Source of the DNA: Bathymodiolus brooksi
Lineage: Eukaryota > Mollusca > Bivalvia > Mytilida > Modiolidae
Reading direction: 5' to 3'
Assembly (NCBI GenBank): GCA_963680875.1
Contig: OY804588.1
Coordinates: forward strand, 62,382,397-62,446,396
Length of the DNA stretch: 64,000 nt
Made by a program: the position numbers and the translations under genes. Each line of letters opens with the position of its first letter. Within the stretch, counting starts at the first letter, position 1. Shown one piece after another: positions 18,813 through 30,050 of the stretch. Under the pieces are notes generated by a model. It did not search any database, was not told the DNA's origin, and saw only the letters and a list, made by a program, of their open reading frames with translations.

Positions 18813-19657
18813 ATGAGATGAATTCTAATAAAGTACAACCCATTAAAGGGAATTCAAATAAGCATAAAAGGAAAATGGAAAAAGTGACATCATCTGAAAG
18901 TACACCTCTGATGCTGATGGTGTCAAGTCATGCAAAAAACACTAACAGCATAATAGTACCTGTTAAATCTGAAATTTTAGAACAGCCGGAATCAGAAGTT
19001 CTTCCTTCATGTTCAAATCTAAACTTTCCAATGTTCATTTGTAGTAGGCCTACTGTAGAAACTTCAGGTTCTAATGTCAACAATATCTGCCTTGAAAGCC
19101 AAAATTTAGGAAGTGTTGCACATGAGATCAATTCTGGACTTATTTATAGCATAAAACAGGAACCTGTGGATGATTATTTTCTAACAAATGTATACAATGA
19201 ATCTCAAGACAGCACACAAAACTCTGTTGTAAATAATGATAGTCAAACCAATTCATTTTCTCCTATTATATATGATAATGTGAACTCAAATGACCATAAC
19301 AGAAAAATGAAAGAAGTGGCTTCATCCTCAATACTTAATAAAACACATGTAAATCAGGAGAAACGATCAAGTACACCTACGATGGTTTTCAGATATGCAA
19401 AAAACATACAAAAGACTACTATTTCAGGCAATATGGGAGATAACTCTAGTCATAGCATGGGAGACAACTCTAGTCATAACACAGGAGGCAACTCCACCAC
19501 TAATTTATTTTCTGACCAAGTTAAAGTACCTCGATTGCAAACCAAAGACAGTGGAACAGACAGATTAAATGGAAATCAAATTTTAGAATCAGAATTAGAC
19601 AATACTGATTGGAGAAATAACTGTTTAAATTTTCTAAAAGATGCTCTTAAAAATACA
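18813..19657 (+). CDS. Exon 3 (copy A): large Ser/Asn-rich exon with SUMO-type motifs
   Basis: The acceptor is 'aattattttcag', followed by 281 open codons and the donor ACA|GTAAGT (phase 0). The peptide is low-complexity, rich in Ser, Asn, Thr and Gln, with NSNKHKRKMEK basic clusters. VKSE and IKQEP match the psi-K-x-E sumoylation consensus. A short repeat, MGDNSSHS / MGDNSSHN / TGGNS, occurs near residue 205. It is probably a long disordered region of a nuclear protein. Copy B is alignable over its whole length and also open, so both were maintained, or duplicated recently. Confidence 0.65.
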
Positions 19658-19730
19658 GTAAGTATATAGATTTGTTAAATTAATAATGTTATGTTTGTTA
19701 CTGTAGAAAAATGTAGGGAGGAATGTTTGA

Positions 19731-20160
19731 AGGTACCAAGGGGGTAATCAGAAACCTTAAATCAAAGGAGGACAGACAAGACAATGGTCAAAAGCAAAAG
19801 GACAAAAAGACAAACAATGGATTATGCTGTATACAAAGCAAATCATAGGAAACTAAAGATTGAGCAACCCCACCAAAAAAAAACCAGAAGCTGAACTTGG
19901 GTACATATGAAGGGTAAGCAGTTCTTGCTCTTCTTGAGGCACCTGTCATGTTACTCTTGTCATGAATGAGCAAAGATAGGGACATATCCGTGGTGATATA
20001 TGTGACTCGGATATTGCGTAACCGTTCAGCAAGTCATTGTGGCAACAATGTAAATGAATGTCATTGTAGGTTAAGCTTAGAATTGGTATACCATAAAATG
20101 TTGAAGACCTTACCAAGTCAGAGCTCCAGATAATTTTCAAGTCCAAAGGGTAATTACCCC
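19731..20160. repeat. Dispersed repeat holding a single 62-bp unit at its head
   Basis: Positions ~19731-19793 match one satellite unit (taccaagggggtaatcagaa ... acaatggtcaaaag). The rest reads through 'gagcaaccccaccaaaa', 'gaacttgggtacatatgaag' and 'ggcacctgtcatgttactc', phrases of a dispersed bivalve repeat I have seen before. It lies in intron 3 of copy A at the position where copy B has the satellite. Confidence 0.7.
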
Positions 20161-20331
20161 CTACTTTTGAATATGATGGATATTTGCATATTTCCTTTGC
20201 ACTGTTGTACTCTCTACTTCAGAAAAGATTGCTTGCATGTACACTTTTAAAATTATGTTTGACACAAGTGTTATTCAATAAACGCAGGATGCAAGTGAAA
20301 TGTATATCTCTGTTTAATTGTGTCATGTTTA

Positions 20332-20514
20332 TTAATAAAATGTTGTAAATATTTTGTTTTTTTGCTCGTCGACTTCGGCAGTTTTCACAGCCGTGTTGAC
20401 AATGTCATCAATGATTCCTTTAACTATACTGTCACTAGACACAGATGAAACTGTCAGGAACTTAGTAGCGCGCTTATTCATGTTCTTGCTCATTTTCAAC
20501 GAATGTGTGCCCAA
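20332..20514 (-). CDS. Small 60-codon frame with downstream AATAAA
   Basis: Reading MGTHSLKMSKNMNKRATKFL..., it has a second possible start at residue 8. The TAA stop is followed at once by TAATAAACA on the same strand, so a poly(A) signal is in place. CCAAT/ATTGG motifs lie 60-95 bp upstream of the ATG. No family is recognised; codons are plausible but the frame is short. It could be the 5' exon of a retrocopy or chance. Confidence 0.25.
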   Translation of the reverse strand: MGTHSLKMSKNMNKRATKFLTVSSVSSDSIVKGIIDDIVNTAVKTAEVDEQKNKIFTTFY

Positions 20515-21484
20515 ATTTACTTTCGTTTTAGTTCTTACTTATTACGTAAACCGCATTTATTTGTAATATTGACCGCGATTGGATGATTTATTGTAAACAT
20601 CCAATCAGATCTCTTTTGACATCGATGCTTAGAAAGGCAAGCATTCGGTACCCCTCGGATGTATACGCTCTCTCCTTCGAAAAGTATAAAGGGAAGTAAT
20701 TACGGGGAATTTCTCAAAGACAAAAATGTATTATGTACACGATTGTACAAGTATGCTCCGAATTTGGAAAGTTTGCTTACACAGCAATATGTATGCGTAA
20801 TGTGTACACTCTAATCTGACAATACATGCGTTTTTACTCATTTTCATAGCGTAAAAAACGCAAATACGCAGCTTATCTGGAGCTCTGCCAAGTAATGACT
20901 AACATGCTCGGCTCGAGTGCAGAAAATCATGGATCTGATACCCTGTTGATCAGGTCAAAATCTAAGTTTATCAAATTGATTTTTATTGTTCTCCATTATA
21001 CATGTGGACAACATTAACGAGTAAGATCAAAGGTGTCTGATTGGTACAGATGGATAATATGTCTCAGGCCTTTCAATAACGGGCAGTACCAGGTACTTTT
21101 ACCCACCTAAAATGGTTTTTGGTACCTCCTGATTTTAAAGTGTTAAGATATTCATGAAAAATGTTCAAATTTTAATAAAAAGTACCAGCTGTAACTAGTG
21201 AAGTACTGGTACACTTGAAAAATATTGAAAGCCTTGATGTCTGGGTGGAACAACACATCTACCTGTGGACTGCTGTTATCTCACCTGGATTAAAAGGTCC
21301 ATGTAAGGTATAGTTATCGCTGTTTCAGGGGTGACTTCTGTGTCTGTTAGCTTTTCACATTTCAATCTTTTTCTTTTTACTATAGTAGTAGTCCAATTGA
21401 AATTAAACTTTGCAGAAATATGCCATGGAACTGGTGTTCCTAGCATTTTGTATGATTGTCAGCATGTCTACCAGCGAACTGTTG

Positions 21485-21619
21485 CTTCAGTGAGCTATCA
21501 CTATAAAGACCCAATTAAGTGCGTTGGTCTAGTACAAAGCAGACATTAAATGTAACTCGTTCTCACCTTGTAATAGCTGAAAAATTGCTCATTTAGCATT
21601 AATCATCAATCACTCACTC
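21485..21619 (+). mobile_element. 3' fragment of SINE family 1
   Basis: It carries 'gtgagctatcactataaaga', 'tggtctagtacaaagcagac', 'gctgaaaaattgctcattta' and 'caatcactcac', matching the tails at 18700 and 45648. The head is missing or decayed. Confidence 0.6.
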
Positions 21620-21736
21620 TAATCGTAAAAAAGTCACTTGTTTTCACCTTCAGCATGATAAAGTTGAAAAATGAAACACTTTGTTAAAAAAAGACAAGCA
21701 ATCCAAAAAAGTGTTAAATGTAGTTTTTTTTTGTAG

Positions 21737-21911
21737 ATAAATAGACTTGAAGATCTTGGTGTTGAGGTGGCAGCATGGGTTCTTATACATAACAACGATA
21801 AATCTAGTCTGATACGTCATATGGGAAGTCAAAAAGGGAGAGAATTCATCAAATGTAAACCAGATATTGATGCTGAATTACATCTGTTTCTGCAAAATTA
21901 TAAGAAAAAAG
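21737..21911 (+). CDS. Exon 4 of gene A
   Basis: The acceptor is 'ttttttttgtag', with 58 codons entered in phase 0 (matching exon 3) and left in phase 1 (AAAG|GTAAAT). The peptide reads INRLEDLGVEVAAWVLIHNN, then DKSSLIRHMGSQKGREFIKC, then a helical KPDIDAELHLFLQNYKKK. This is the only clearly folded-looking part of the gene: a beta stretch followed by amphipathic helix. I do not recognise the domain. No counterpart for copy B lies in the window. Confidence 0.5.
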
Positions 21912-22104
21912 GTAAATTCAGGGTGTTTTTTTTTGGAAATTTACAATTTTTGGTCATTATGCAAATTAGGTGTAATATGGAAACAATGACACAATAAACA
22001 TTACCAAAAAAAATGAAATCTTTTAACAAGTTTAAACCAAACATAGATCTGATTGTTTTCTTTTGGTGTTTCCCAAGATGAAAGTCTGAAACCTACATAG
22101 GGGC

Positions 22105-22325
22105 CATCGTAGTCGTGATCGTATGGTAGTTGGATTTAAAAACAACTTGTGTAATCAGTGCCTATCACCACTAATTAAGAGTTCAAATTTTGCTCAGACG
22201 AGGTGTACTTGATACAACATTATGTGATAAAGTTTGTCAGTGACTTGCGACAGGTCAGTGGTTTTCTCCGGTTTCCTCCACCAATAAAACTGACCGCCAC
22301 TATATAACTGAAATATTGTTGAACA
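22105..22325 (+). mobile_element. tRNA-derived SINE family 2, decayed
   Basis: It shares 'cgtgatcgtatggtagttgg', 'gataaagtttgtcagtgact', 'tttcctccaccaataaaact' and 'gaccgccac.atat' with the copies at 26895 and 43769. The tail is shortened to 'gttgaacacc'. Confidence 0.65.
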
Positions 22326-22371
22326 CCATAACCCTAACCCTTTTCACATACACATATATTGATTAGCAAAT

Positions 22372-22429
22372 TTTGCTAATGCATTATTCATGAGAAACAA
22401 TTTGCTAATGCATTATTCATGAGAAACAA
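22372..22429 (+). repeat. Two perfect 29-bp tandem copies
   Basis: The unit (tttgctaatgcattattcat + gagaaacaa) occurs twice back to back, at 22372 and 22401. Confidence 0.9.
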
Positions 22430-22931
22430 GTAAATGATGCTACAAACAGCCACAGTCTAGAGGGAATGTTATGGACTCAAAACTTTCCGTTTATGACGAT
22501 ATACAGATTTTAATGGTGAATAATAAAATGTTCTGAGATGAATTACTAAATCAGGTTTGAAATGAATAATTATGAAAAGAAAGTTTAAAGTGATAGTCAA
22601 CAATTCCACCAATATCAACTAAATGAAAAATTACCCAGTTCGATAAAACTAGTTTCACACTGCCACTTTTTATTGAAGTGTCTCTACCAAGCCAGGAAAA
22701 TGAGCAGTCATGTATATGTTTGTTATGGGTATCGATTTTGTCTCTTTCTATGTTCCGACAATGTAGTATTTTTTGCTCTCATTTCAAACAATTGAACACA
22801 ACAAAGACCATGACATATGGCTTAGAACAAGTACAGAAATGTGGCAGGGTTAAACCGTTTAATGGGATCCCAACCCTTCACCTCTGATAATTGCACCTCC
22901 AACAACAATATAATAAAAAACCTATAGTATA

Positions 22932-23088
22932 CAGTCAAACCTGGCCATGCAGTCACCTGTATTAGAAGGTCACCTTTTCCTTCTTCTGTCATAGAAAATT
23001 TCATATGAATTGACCCTGTTTTAAGAGGTCACCTGTCTTATAAGGCCATTTTTTTCTCCCAAAAGTGACCTCTTATTACAGGTTTGAC
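22932..23088. mobile_element. TA-flanked MITE, CAGTCAAACCTG family
   Basis: The left end is TA|CAGTCAAACCTGG; the right end is ACAGGTTTGAC|TA. Internal 'ggtcacct' and 'gtgacctc' repeats are shared with the MITE at 9703. Confidence 0.75.
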
Positions 23089-23166
23089 TATATATGTATT
23101 TTTATTTTTATGAAAATGAAGTATAATCTTCATGCATATGTAGTTTTGAAGACAACTTTAACAGTT

Positions 23167-23690
23167 ATTATCCCCTCACCAACGAAGTTGCGAAGGGATA
23201 TAGTAACGCTACCGTGCTTCCGTAACATCCTTGTGAACACTCTAGAATCAACATTCTTCAATGGATTTTGACCAAACTTGGTACATACTTAGTCCTTAAG
23301 AGAATCTGGAACCCTATTGATTTTCAATGTTAAGGTCACCGGGTCAAATTTTTACCGCGTAACATCCTTGTGATCACTAGAATCAACATCCTTCGATGGA
23401 TTTTGACCAAACTTGGTACATACTTAGTCCTTAGGAGAATCTGGAACCCTATTAATTTTCATGGTCAAAGGTCAATGTCACCAGGTCAAATTTTTACCGC
23501 ATAACATCCTTGTGAACACTCTAGAATCGACATCCTTCAATGGATTTTGACCAAACTTGGTACATACTTAGTCCTTAAGAGAATCTGGAACCCTATTGAT
23601 TTTCAAGGTCATATGTCAAAGGTCAAGGTCACCAGGTCAAATATTTAGGCAAAGGGATACAGCACGCTTTGTGTTGCCCTTGTTTAATTT
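23167..23690 (+). mobile_element. Non-autonomous element with three ~140-bp internal repeats
   Basis: The head is 'tatcccctcaccaacgaagt', a short hairpin with 'gcgaaggggat'. Three units starting at ~23222, 23358 and 23504 each contain 'accaaacttggtacatactt' and 'ggaaccctatt'. The tail is 'aaagggatacagcacgcttt'. The duplicated intron at 12.8 and 13.2 kb carries a relative of the head. The architecture parallels the pearl-like elements, with a different core sequence. Confidence 0.65.
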
Positions 23691-23715
23691 AGACAATAGT
23701 TAAAAAAAATTACAG

Positions 23716-23856
23716 TAAAGAAATCTCCAAAAAAAAACTTGAAGAAGACTCAATATTCTGTTGAAAGCATGGAAACTTCCTCCTGTGATGGAGAACCACC
23801 TGAAAGTATTTCTGAAAATAAGGCCATTCCGTGTAGTATTTTAAATGATTGTAAAC
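23716..23856 (+). CDS. Exon 5 of gene A
   Basis: The acceptor 'aaattacag' leads into TA AAG AAA; G from exon 4 completes GTA. The peptide is VKKSPKKNLKKTQYSVES..., basic then Ser/Glu-rich, disordered in type. It ends at either ATT|GTAAAC (23851) or AAAC|GTATAA (23857). Only the latter keeps the next block free of a stop (see the 28-bp gap finding). Confidence 0.4.
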
Positions 23857-23884
23857 GTATAAAATGTTTTGTTTTCTGTCAAAG

Positions 23885-24067
23885 GATTATACCATAATAG
23901 TAGTTGCATAGTAGTTCGACAGGAAGAAAACTGGTCAAAGGAAGAATTACAAGTGAACACACCTTGTAGGACCAGTCCTAGACAGAATGTGAAACAAAAC
24001 TTTACATCCAGTTCTAACGAGAAGGAGAAAATACAATTGAAGAGAAAAATCAGCTCAGTAGATACAG
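23885..24067 (+). CDS. Exon 6 of gene A
   Basis: After 'ctgtcaaag' an open block reads ...LYHNSSCIVVRQEENWSKEE, then a basic, Ser-rich stretch ending RKISSVDT. The donor ACAG|GTCTGT is in phase 1, which matches exon 7. No domain is recognised. The separation from exon 5 is only 28 bp, so the two may be one exon with a frame-disrupting insertion. Confidence 0.4.
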
Positions 24068-24428
24068 GTCTGTTGTCAGGTTAATTTTAAGTTTTTGATA
24101 TTTTGAGTTATTACTTCCAATCCAAGTAACTTTGGCAACCTGGTCAATTTGCCATCTGGTCATTTCAGTATCATAATTCAACACCAAGCAATAGTTATTC
24201 TTGAAATTTTCTATCACCTAATAAGAAAAATTATTTGCATTTGTTTGACAAGTCCATTGTTAATTCTTAGTAACATTTTATTAGAAGTTTTACTTTGCAA
24301 ACAATAGTACCCCTATTTATACCATTGCCAATTTATGAGAAGAATAAACAATTACTCATTGACAATCACCTTATTCATGATGACCGCTGATGTGATGTCA
24401 CTTGGCTGGTGCTCAGAACATGCAGAAG

Positions 24429-24787
24429 ATGAGTGAGTGAGTGAGTGATTATTGCTTAACTCCAACTTAGCAATTTTTCAGCTATATCATGGTGAGAACA
24501 AGTTTCATTTAATGAAATAATGATGATGTCTGCTTTGTTCTAGCTATAGACCAACACAGTTGAATTTTTATAGTGCTAGCTCACTAAAACAACAGTCCGC
24601 GGATAGACATGTCGCTCCACTCGGACACATTTATCTGATTCTGAGCCAATCAGTCTTTGCTCTTACTCCTTAATGCTGCCAGCTTAGTGGAGAAGGAACA
24701 AATACCAATTTTATAGTCTTTGTGCTCGAACCCACAATCTATCGCACTTAGGCGAGCATGCTAAACATTACACCACTAATGTGGTTG
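24429..24787 (-). mobile_element. SINE family 1 (minus) preceded by a (GAGT)n microsatellite
   Basis: Reverse-complemented it shows the tRNA-like head with 'ggttcgagc', 'caaagactataaaattggta', 'gtggagcgacatgtcta', 'gagctagcactataaa' and the 'catgatatagctgaaaaatt' tail. The (gagt)4-5 run at 24429-24449 lies at its 3' end. Confidence 0.7.
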
Positions 24788-24823
24788 CAGAAGATGAAGG
24801 CACATCACATGCTATAGAGTTAT

Positions 24824-26582
24824 CAGGGCTCGAAATTTCGATTTGCCTTGATTTTGCTAGTGATTAAAATTAGAACTAGCAGAATATTGCTAGTTGTAAA
24901 AAAAAATAGGTATTCAGAATCATATCTGAACTATGACAAATCGTGTAAATTTGTTTTCTTGTTAGATCGCGTATTTACGCTTGGTAATAAATTAGGAAAA
25001 CCCGAGTATACACATTAACACTATGTAAAACCCAGAGAGAAGGATGGTATATTTACGTCTTTGTACGAGAAATACGAACAACCATACTGGTTCTTGATTT
25101 ATAAAATTACATCTGGTTGCATTTTTTATAGTTGAGTTACCAGTCGCAATGTCAAAGTGAAAAGTTGCAAAAATTTAAATTCTTTAGTCGAGTTTCATGT
25201 AGATTATAATAGTGTTTCTACAATTAAGAGGAAATAAGCATAAAAATCATTGTTTGACAGATGGTACACTATCATATGAATGCGAGCTGCCTGCTTGCAA
25301 GATGAACATTTTCGTTTAAATCCGACCAAGGCCTAGAGTAGATGGTATCGGGTCCGTTCGCCCTGATAATTAAAAAGTAGTTGAATGAACATAAAGCATA
25401 TTTTAATTTAAATTGTAAAGAAGTATATCGGTTTGAATGAGAGGTTGGTGAAAGAAGGGAGATAGTATGTACATTGATTGTTGATCTGACTGATCTCAAT
25501 AAAAAAATACTTACTATCTACTTGTTTTTTGTTTATATTCTTGGTATATAGTTGGAAAAAATCCAAAAGTCTTTGTCATTCCCATGTTTAGGAATATTAT
25601 CTCATGAACATTTATGATAGATCTCCATAATTTCCATGGTCAAAATACAGTAATCAATAGACACCATACAGTTTCAATTTATTTGAAATAAAAGCAAATT
25701 TATAATGGCCATGGACATATACAATTTCTACAGACTCGATTCACCCATCTTTACCTGCTTTACTTATTCCAAGGGACTGCAATGTTTAAATTATCGAAAT
25801 GTACGCTTTTTAGCATGCCTCATTTAAAGTAACCTATAACATGCTCAGATCACATGTGAAATCAATAAATCAATTGAGGTGTATTTTAACAGAAATCATG
25901 ATCATTCTCACAACTTTATTGCAATAGTTATTTTCACCCTGTTTCAAGCTTGTGTAACTTTAAGTCGGCTCTTCTATACATTTTTCTCACGAAAACCCAC
26001 AAAAAAGCAATAGTTAGATATAGGCATATTTCCTTTATAATAATTATTCTGTCCCATTACACCATGAAAGATAAAACAAACAAGTCAGTCATTTGTTATT
26101 ATTTGGTAATAATTATATAAATATTCGAGTGAAAAGGTAGAAAAAAGTTCAGTACATGTAAAGTGATGCATGTACCAAATAAATTTACTGCTGTAATTTT
26201 TCAATAATTTGCAACCGCATCAGTGTTGTAATTGTTATCGTGCTAACCTCGAATGTGGTAGGTGATGGATTGGAGCTATGGTCGGATCAAACAAAAGACT
26301 ATAAAATTGGTATTGTTGTTCTCCAGTAAGCACTAAGGTGTACATGTAAGATCAAAGACTGGTTGGATCAGAATTAGGATAATGTGTCTAAGTGGAGCGA
26401 CATATCTAATTATCTATGTATAAGACTTTACTGTTTATTGTAACATAATTTTAATAATACATTGTAAAGCATACATTTTTTTATTAAATTTGGTTGCTAG
26501 TAAGGTCAGTCTATTTGCTAGTAGACTTTTATTCAACTAGCAAAGTTTTGCTTGTGGGGAAAAAAGTTAATTTCTAGCCCTG
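24824..26582. mobile_element. 1.76-kb element with 14-bp TIRs and GTTAT target duplication
   Basis: The left end is CAGGGCTCGAAATT; the right end, reverse-complemented, is CAGGGCTAGAAATT. GTTAT directly precedes (24819-24823) and follows (26583-26587) the element. Subterminal 'ttgctagt' repeats occur at both ends. No transposase is visible, and internal frames are short. A SINE fragment (26246-26408, plus strand; 'gactataaaattggtat', 'gtggagcgacatat') is nested within it. A 5-bp duplication is shorter than the 8 bp expected for hAT, so the superfamily is left open. Confidence 0.7.
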
Positions 26583-26894
26583 GTTATATAAATACAAATG
26601 TATAAGATTTCTGTAACGGTTAGCCCACGTGTGAGATGGATCAAGTGTCATCAATCTTGGGGTTACCAGCCACGACTGTTTTATTAATATGAAATTAATT
26701 TTCTTCATGGATATCAATTTTTAAGGTTTTAGGAAAATTGTTTCAGTGTTAGAGAATTTTTAAATCTGAATTTTTTTTCAACTATCAACATCACATTTTA
26801 ATATTCAGTTCATAAACTACAATAATATATGTCAGGAATTATAGTAAATATATCTTTTGTAAGTAGTATCAGCTTCTGTTTTCAAGTTAGAGGC

Positions 26895-27118
26895 TGTCAT
26901 GGTTGTGATCGTATGGTAGTTGGATTTACAACTACCTATGCCATCGATTCCTATCACCACTGATGGCGAGGGGTACAATATTATGCGATAAAGTTTGTCA
27001 GTGACTTGTGACAAGTATGTGGGTTTTCAGGCTACTCTGGTTTCCTCAGACCAATAAAATTGACCGCCACGATATAGCTGAAATATTGTTGAAAGTGGCG
27101 TTAAACACCATAAAATCG
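26895..27118 (+). mobile_element. tRNA-derived SINE family 2, near complete
   Basis: It contains 'tgtgatcgtatggtagttgg', 'gataaagtttgtcagtgact', 'gaccgccacgatatagctg' and the tail 'gttgaaagtggcgttaaaca'. It has the same order as the copy at 43769. Confidence 0.75.
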
Positions 27119-27215
27119 TATTCTTACTCATTTGTTAACATTAAGTAATTAATTTACTCATTGGTTTTCCGTCACTATTTTATAATATTTCTTTATTTCT
27201 TTCACTTTTTTTTAG

Positions 27216-27274
27216 ATGACGAGAAATTATCAGTCTTCAAAAGAAGAAAAAGCAGCTGTAGTAAAAACTTGTAA
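27216..27274 (+). CDS. Candidate terminal exon (exon 7) of gene A
   Basis: The acceptor is 'cacttttttttag'. Entered in phase 1 it reads D-DEKLSVFKRRKSSCSKNL and stops at TAA 27272-27274. In phase 0 a longer frame, MTRNYQSSKEEKAAVVKTCK..., stays open to 27333 but runs into 'aaagtggcattaaacacc', a SINE-tail fragment. Phase agreement with exon 6 favours the short reading. The choice is uncertain. Confidence 0.35.
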
Positions 27275-27355
27275 AGATATTTTTGCTGATAAGAAAGTGG
27301 CATTAAACACCAATAATCACCAACCAATCTGGTAAGGTTAAAGATAAGGAACCAC

Positions 27356-27726
27356 ATCAGTCGTGTGATTGTTGACAGGCTTACCTCAATTGTGGTAGAT
27401 CGTGGGATGAAGCCCCAGTCAGGTCAAACCAAAGACTATAAATTGGTGTTTATCTCTTCTCAGCTAAAAAATCATGCAGCATTAAGGAGTAAGAGGTACG
27501 GAGTAAGAGGAAAGACAGGTTTGCTAAGAATCAGGAAAATGTGTCCAAGTGGAGCGACATATTGAACAATGCACTGTTATTTCAGTGAGTTAGCACTATA
27601 AAAATCCAACTATGCGTGTTGATCCAGTTCAAAGGAAACATCATCTCATCGAAATGCAGCTTCTTCTCGCCATGATTCAGCTGAAAAAATACTCACTTTG
27701 CTTTAAACAATAATCATGCATTCACT
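27356..27726 (+). mobile_element. SINE family 1, near complete
   Basis: A tRNA-like head ('aggcttacctcaattgtgg'), 'aaaccaaagactataaattgg', 'aagtggagcgacatattg', 'gtgagttagcactataaa' and the 'catgattcagctgaaaaaat' tail occur in family order. It carries a single copy of the region that is a 30-bp array in the copies at 18.4 and 45.4 kb. Confidence 0.75.
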
Positions 27727-27792
27727 AAAAATAGATATTAACATTTCATTTACCACTTATGAACAAGAATAAATAGTTTAATATGGATTTGG

Positions 27793-28345
27793 GGTTTATG
27801 GTGTTTAACACCACTTTCAACAATATTTCAGGTATACTGTGGCAGTCGGTTTTAATGTTGAAGGAAACTGGAGAAAACTGTCGCAAGTCACTGACAAAGT
27901 GTTGTTTTAAAACTGGAAATATATTGTACATTTTGTAAAAATATTAATTATAACTCTTACCTGGATATATACCTGTAATACATTTGCAATTTTCATAAAA
28001 ATTACATTGATGAAAAGGAAAATTTGTATTCTACAAACTGTTAAAATTTCATGGATTTATGTTGGATATTTGCTGAGCAATTTAGGTAAGTTAGAGTGCA
28101 TGTGCATGATTTTCACTTATTTTACTAATTAGTTGAAAATGCTCTGGGGAACAATCTGATCATTAATCCTGGATGATTTTCAGCTGTTATGTAGATAAAG
28201 TGTTGGGGCTGAATGAGTTAATACATAAATGTTGTATCAAGAACAGCTCGCCATCAGCCAGATTCGAACTCACAACTTTAGTGGTGATAGAATCTGATTG
28301 CACAGGTAGTTGTAAATCTAACTACCAAATGGTCTAGACCATGAC
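27793..28345 (-). mobile_element. SINE family 2 (minus), split by ~300 bp
   Basis: 27793-27905, read on minus, gives the tail half ('cactttgtcagtgacttgcg', 'gttgaaagtggtgttaaaca'). 28220-28345, read on minus, gives the head ('ggccgtcatggtctagacca', 'gttcgaatctggctgatgg'). The intervening ~300 bp is AT-rich and unassigned, so the SINE was probably interrupted by an insertion. Confidence 0.55.
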
Positions 28346-30050
28346 GGCCTCTACTTTACAATACAGTTGAAAATTTATATTGGATAATAAAAGAGAAATA
28401 GTATAATACATGTATAGTAAAACAAGTGTCAATTAAATCTGGTGTAGATGTGAAATAATTACTTATGAATCTCTCTTCTACATTACAGAATGTCATTAAA
28501 CTGCTGGAAATGACCTGAGGTGTGTGACACGCAAAGGTAACTAAAGACCCATGGCACAGCAAGACACCAGACCAGTTTTTGCTGGTAATGTGCCCTTGGG
28601 ACAATACTGAATACAAGAGGCTGCTGGAGCTCGGGGAGTACGTGAAGATTCACCACCCAATTTGAATTTACTGGTCCGAATCAAATTCTTTAAAATTATT
28701 TTATATATATATCTAAATAAAAACTGAAATATTTACTGGTCCAAACAAAGTTTTACTGTTCTTGAGCTAGAGGACCAGTGTTCATCATGACGACTGATGG
28801 TGATAACTTGATTCCCTGATTTTTCAGAGGTTTTACTTTATATATTTGTTACAAGTACTACCACACATAGTAGCGAAGTTTGAAGTAAATTGTTTAGTCC
28901 CGTTCTGTGATATTGTTGTGTCTTTAATCCCTAATTAATTGTTAGTTAATATAGTGAAATGTCTATAATTTAATGATACATGGTTGAAATAGTAAACATT
29001 TTTTTACCATTGAGATTTAAAATTTAATGATAATTGTTTATGTTCATGGTGTTTAGTGCCACTTTCAACAATATTTCAGTTATATCGTGGCGGTCAGTTT
29101 TATTGGCAAACAAAACAGACGATTACAATTTTAACATTCGTGTACTATGTATGTAGCAACATTAAAGTATCACATATGCATGTGGAGTATATCTGTTGAT
29201 ATGATATTCAAGAGTTGGTGCCTACTGTCGTGCAGAATTTTCTTTGCTGAACAAAGGGCTCATTGTGACAAAGCGGTGAGCCAGAATTTCAAACGTTTCA
29301 CTGATGCCATTATGATTTGATTTGATTAACCATCAGGTAATTGGTGATCAAAAACCGAAGTTACCATTCTGGAGCATCAGAGTTCACTCCTTGTCTTTAG
29401 TCTGTAACAGTTTTTGTTACTCAATCCTGATTTTTTTTGGTGTAGCGTTTTGTGGCCCATTGTTTGTCTTTTTCCCATTATATTGCATGTCCTACGATTT
29501 ACGGTTTATGATAAACCCCTTGGCATCTCCAAACAAAGTTCTTATGAAGAAACTACTTTAAAAATGTTAAGAACGTTGTCATTTGGGGATCAGATTTTTG
29601 TTCTGATCTAGAATCCAGGGGTGACCCCATGAGACATCTTTGCTCTCTATTCATATTAATGGTATCCATTATATCGTCTGTTATGTCCAAATTTCCACGT
29701 TTAAACTATGTTTGTCAAGTTGAAAATTTATTTCACAGACCTTGAGATAAGAATGCCAAGGTTATGTGACATGATATAAATATATATACATCTGCTATTT
29801 ATGGATTCTCGTAGTAAATTTTACCTAAACGACTACCTACAATGTTTTTAATGACATAAATATTATGTATATGGGCAGTTTCAAAATAAATGGCTCCTAC
29901 TGCTATAGCTGTCTTAATTTACTCATTTTTATGATTTCTTTGGATCTAAATAGTTCAAAAGATCTGTAATGATTTGATGTTTGTTACTGCAAAAAATCTT
30001 TAAGATATCTAAAATAACAAAAAAAATATGTCCAAAAAACATGTCAAAAT
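28346..30050. other. AT-rich intergenic or intronic DNA with repeat fragments
   Basis: A minus-strand SINE family 2 tail lies at 29037-29112 ('gccactttcaacaatatttc', 'atcgtggcggtcagtttta'). 29400-29530 resembles a dispersed repeat. I see no convincing exon. Confidence 0.5.

Larger units (their letters stand above)
16905..19793 (+). repeat. Segmental duplication, copy A
   Basis: Exon and intron sequence from 'ttccatttcttttgtag' to 'gacaatggtcaaaag' is strongly similar to 42173-46716 (copy B). Differences: A lacks ~490 bp of the antisense zinc-finger region and ~1.45 kb holding a SINE and a fold-back element. A also has a ~235-bp repeat insertion at 17742-17978. A contains one 62-bp unit where B has the long satellite. 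Confidence 0.85.
20161..21736. other. Intron 3 remainder of copy A
   Basis: It contains the small minus frame at 20332-20514, two CCAAT-like sites near 20577 and 20604, degenerate repeat sequence near 21030-21230 ('cagtaccaggtactttta' / 'gtactggtac') and a SINE tail at 21485-21619. I see no further exon. Confidence 0.45.

Noticed and set aside
22327..22343. 'ccctaaccc' suggested a telomeric repeat seed.
   Set aside because: Only about two partial TTAGGG-complement units; too short to mean anything.
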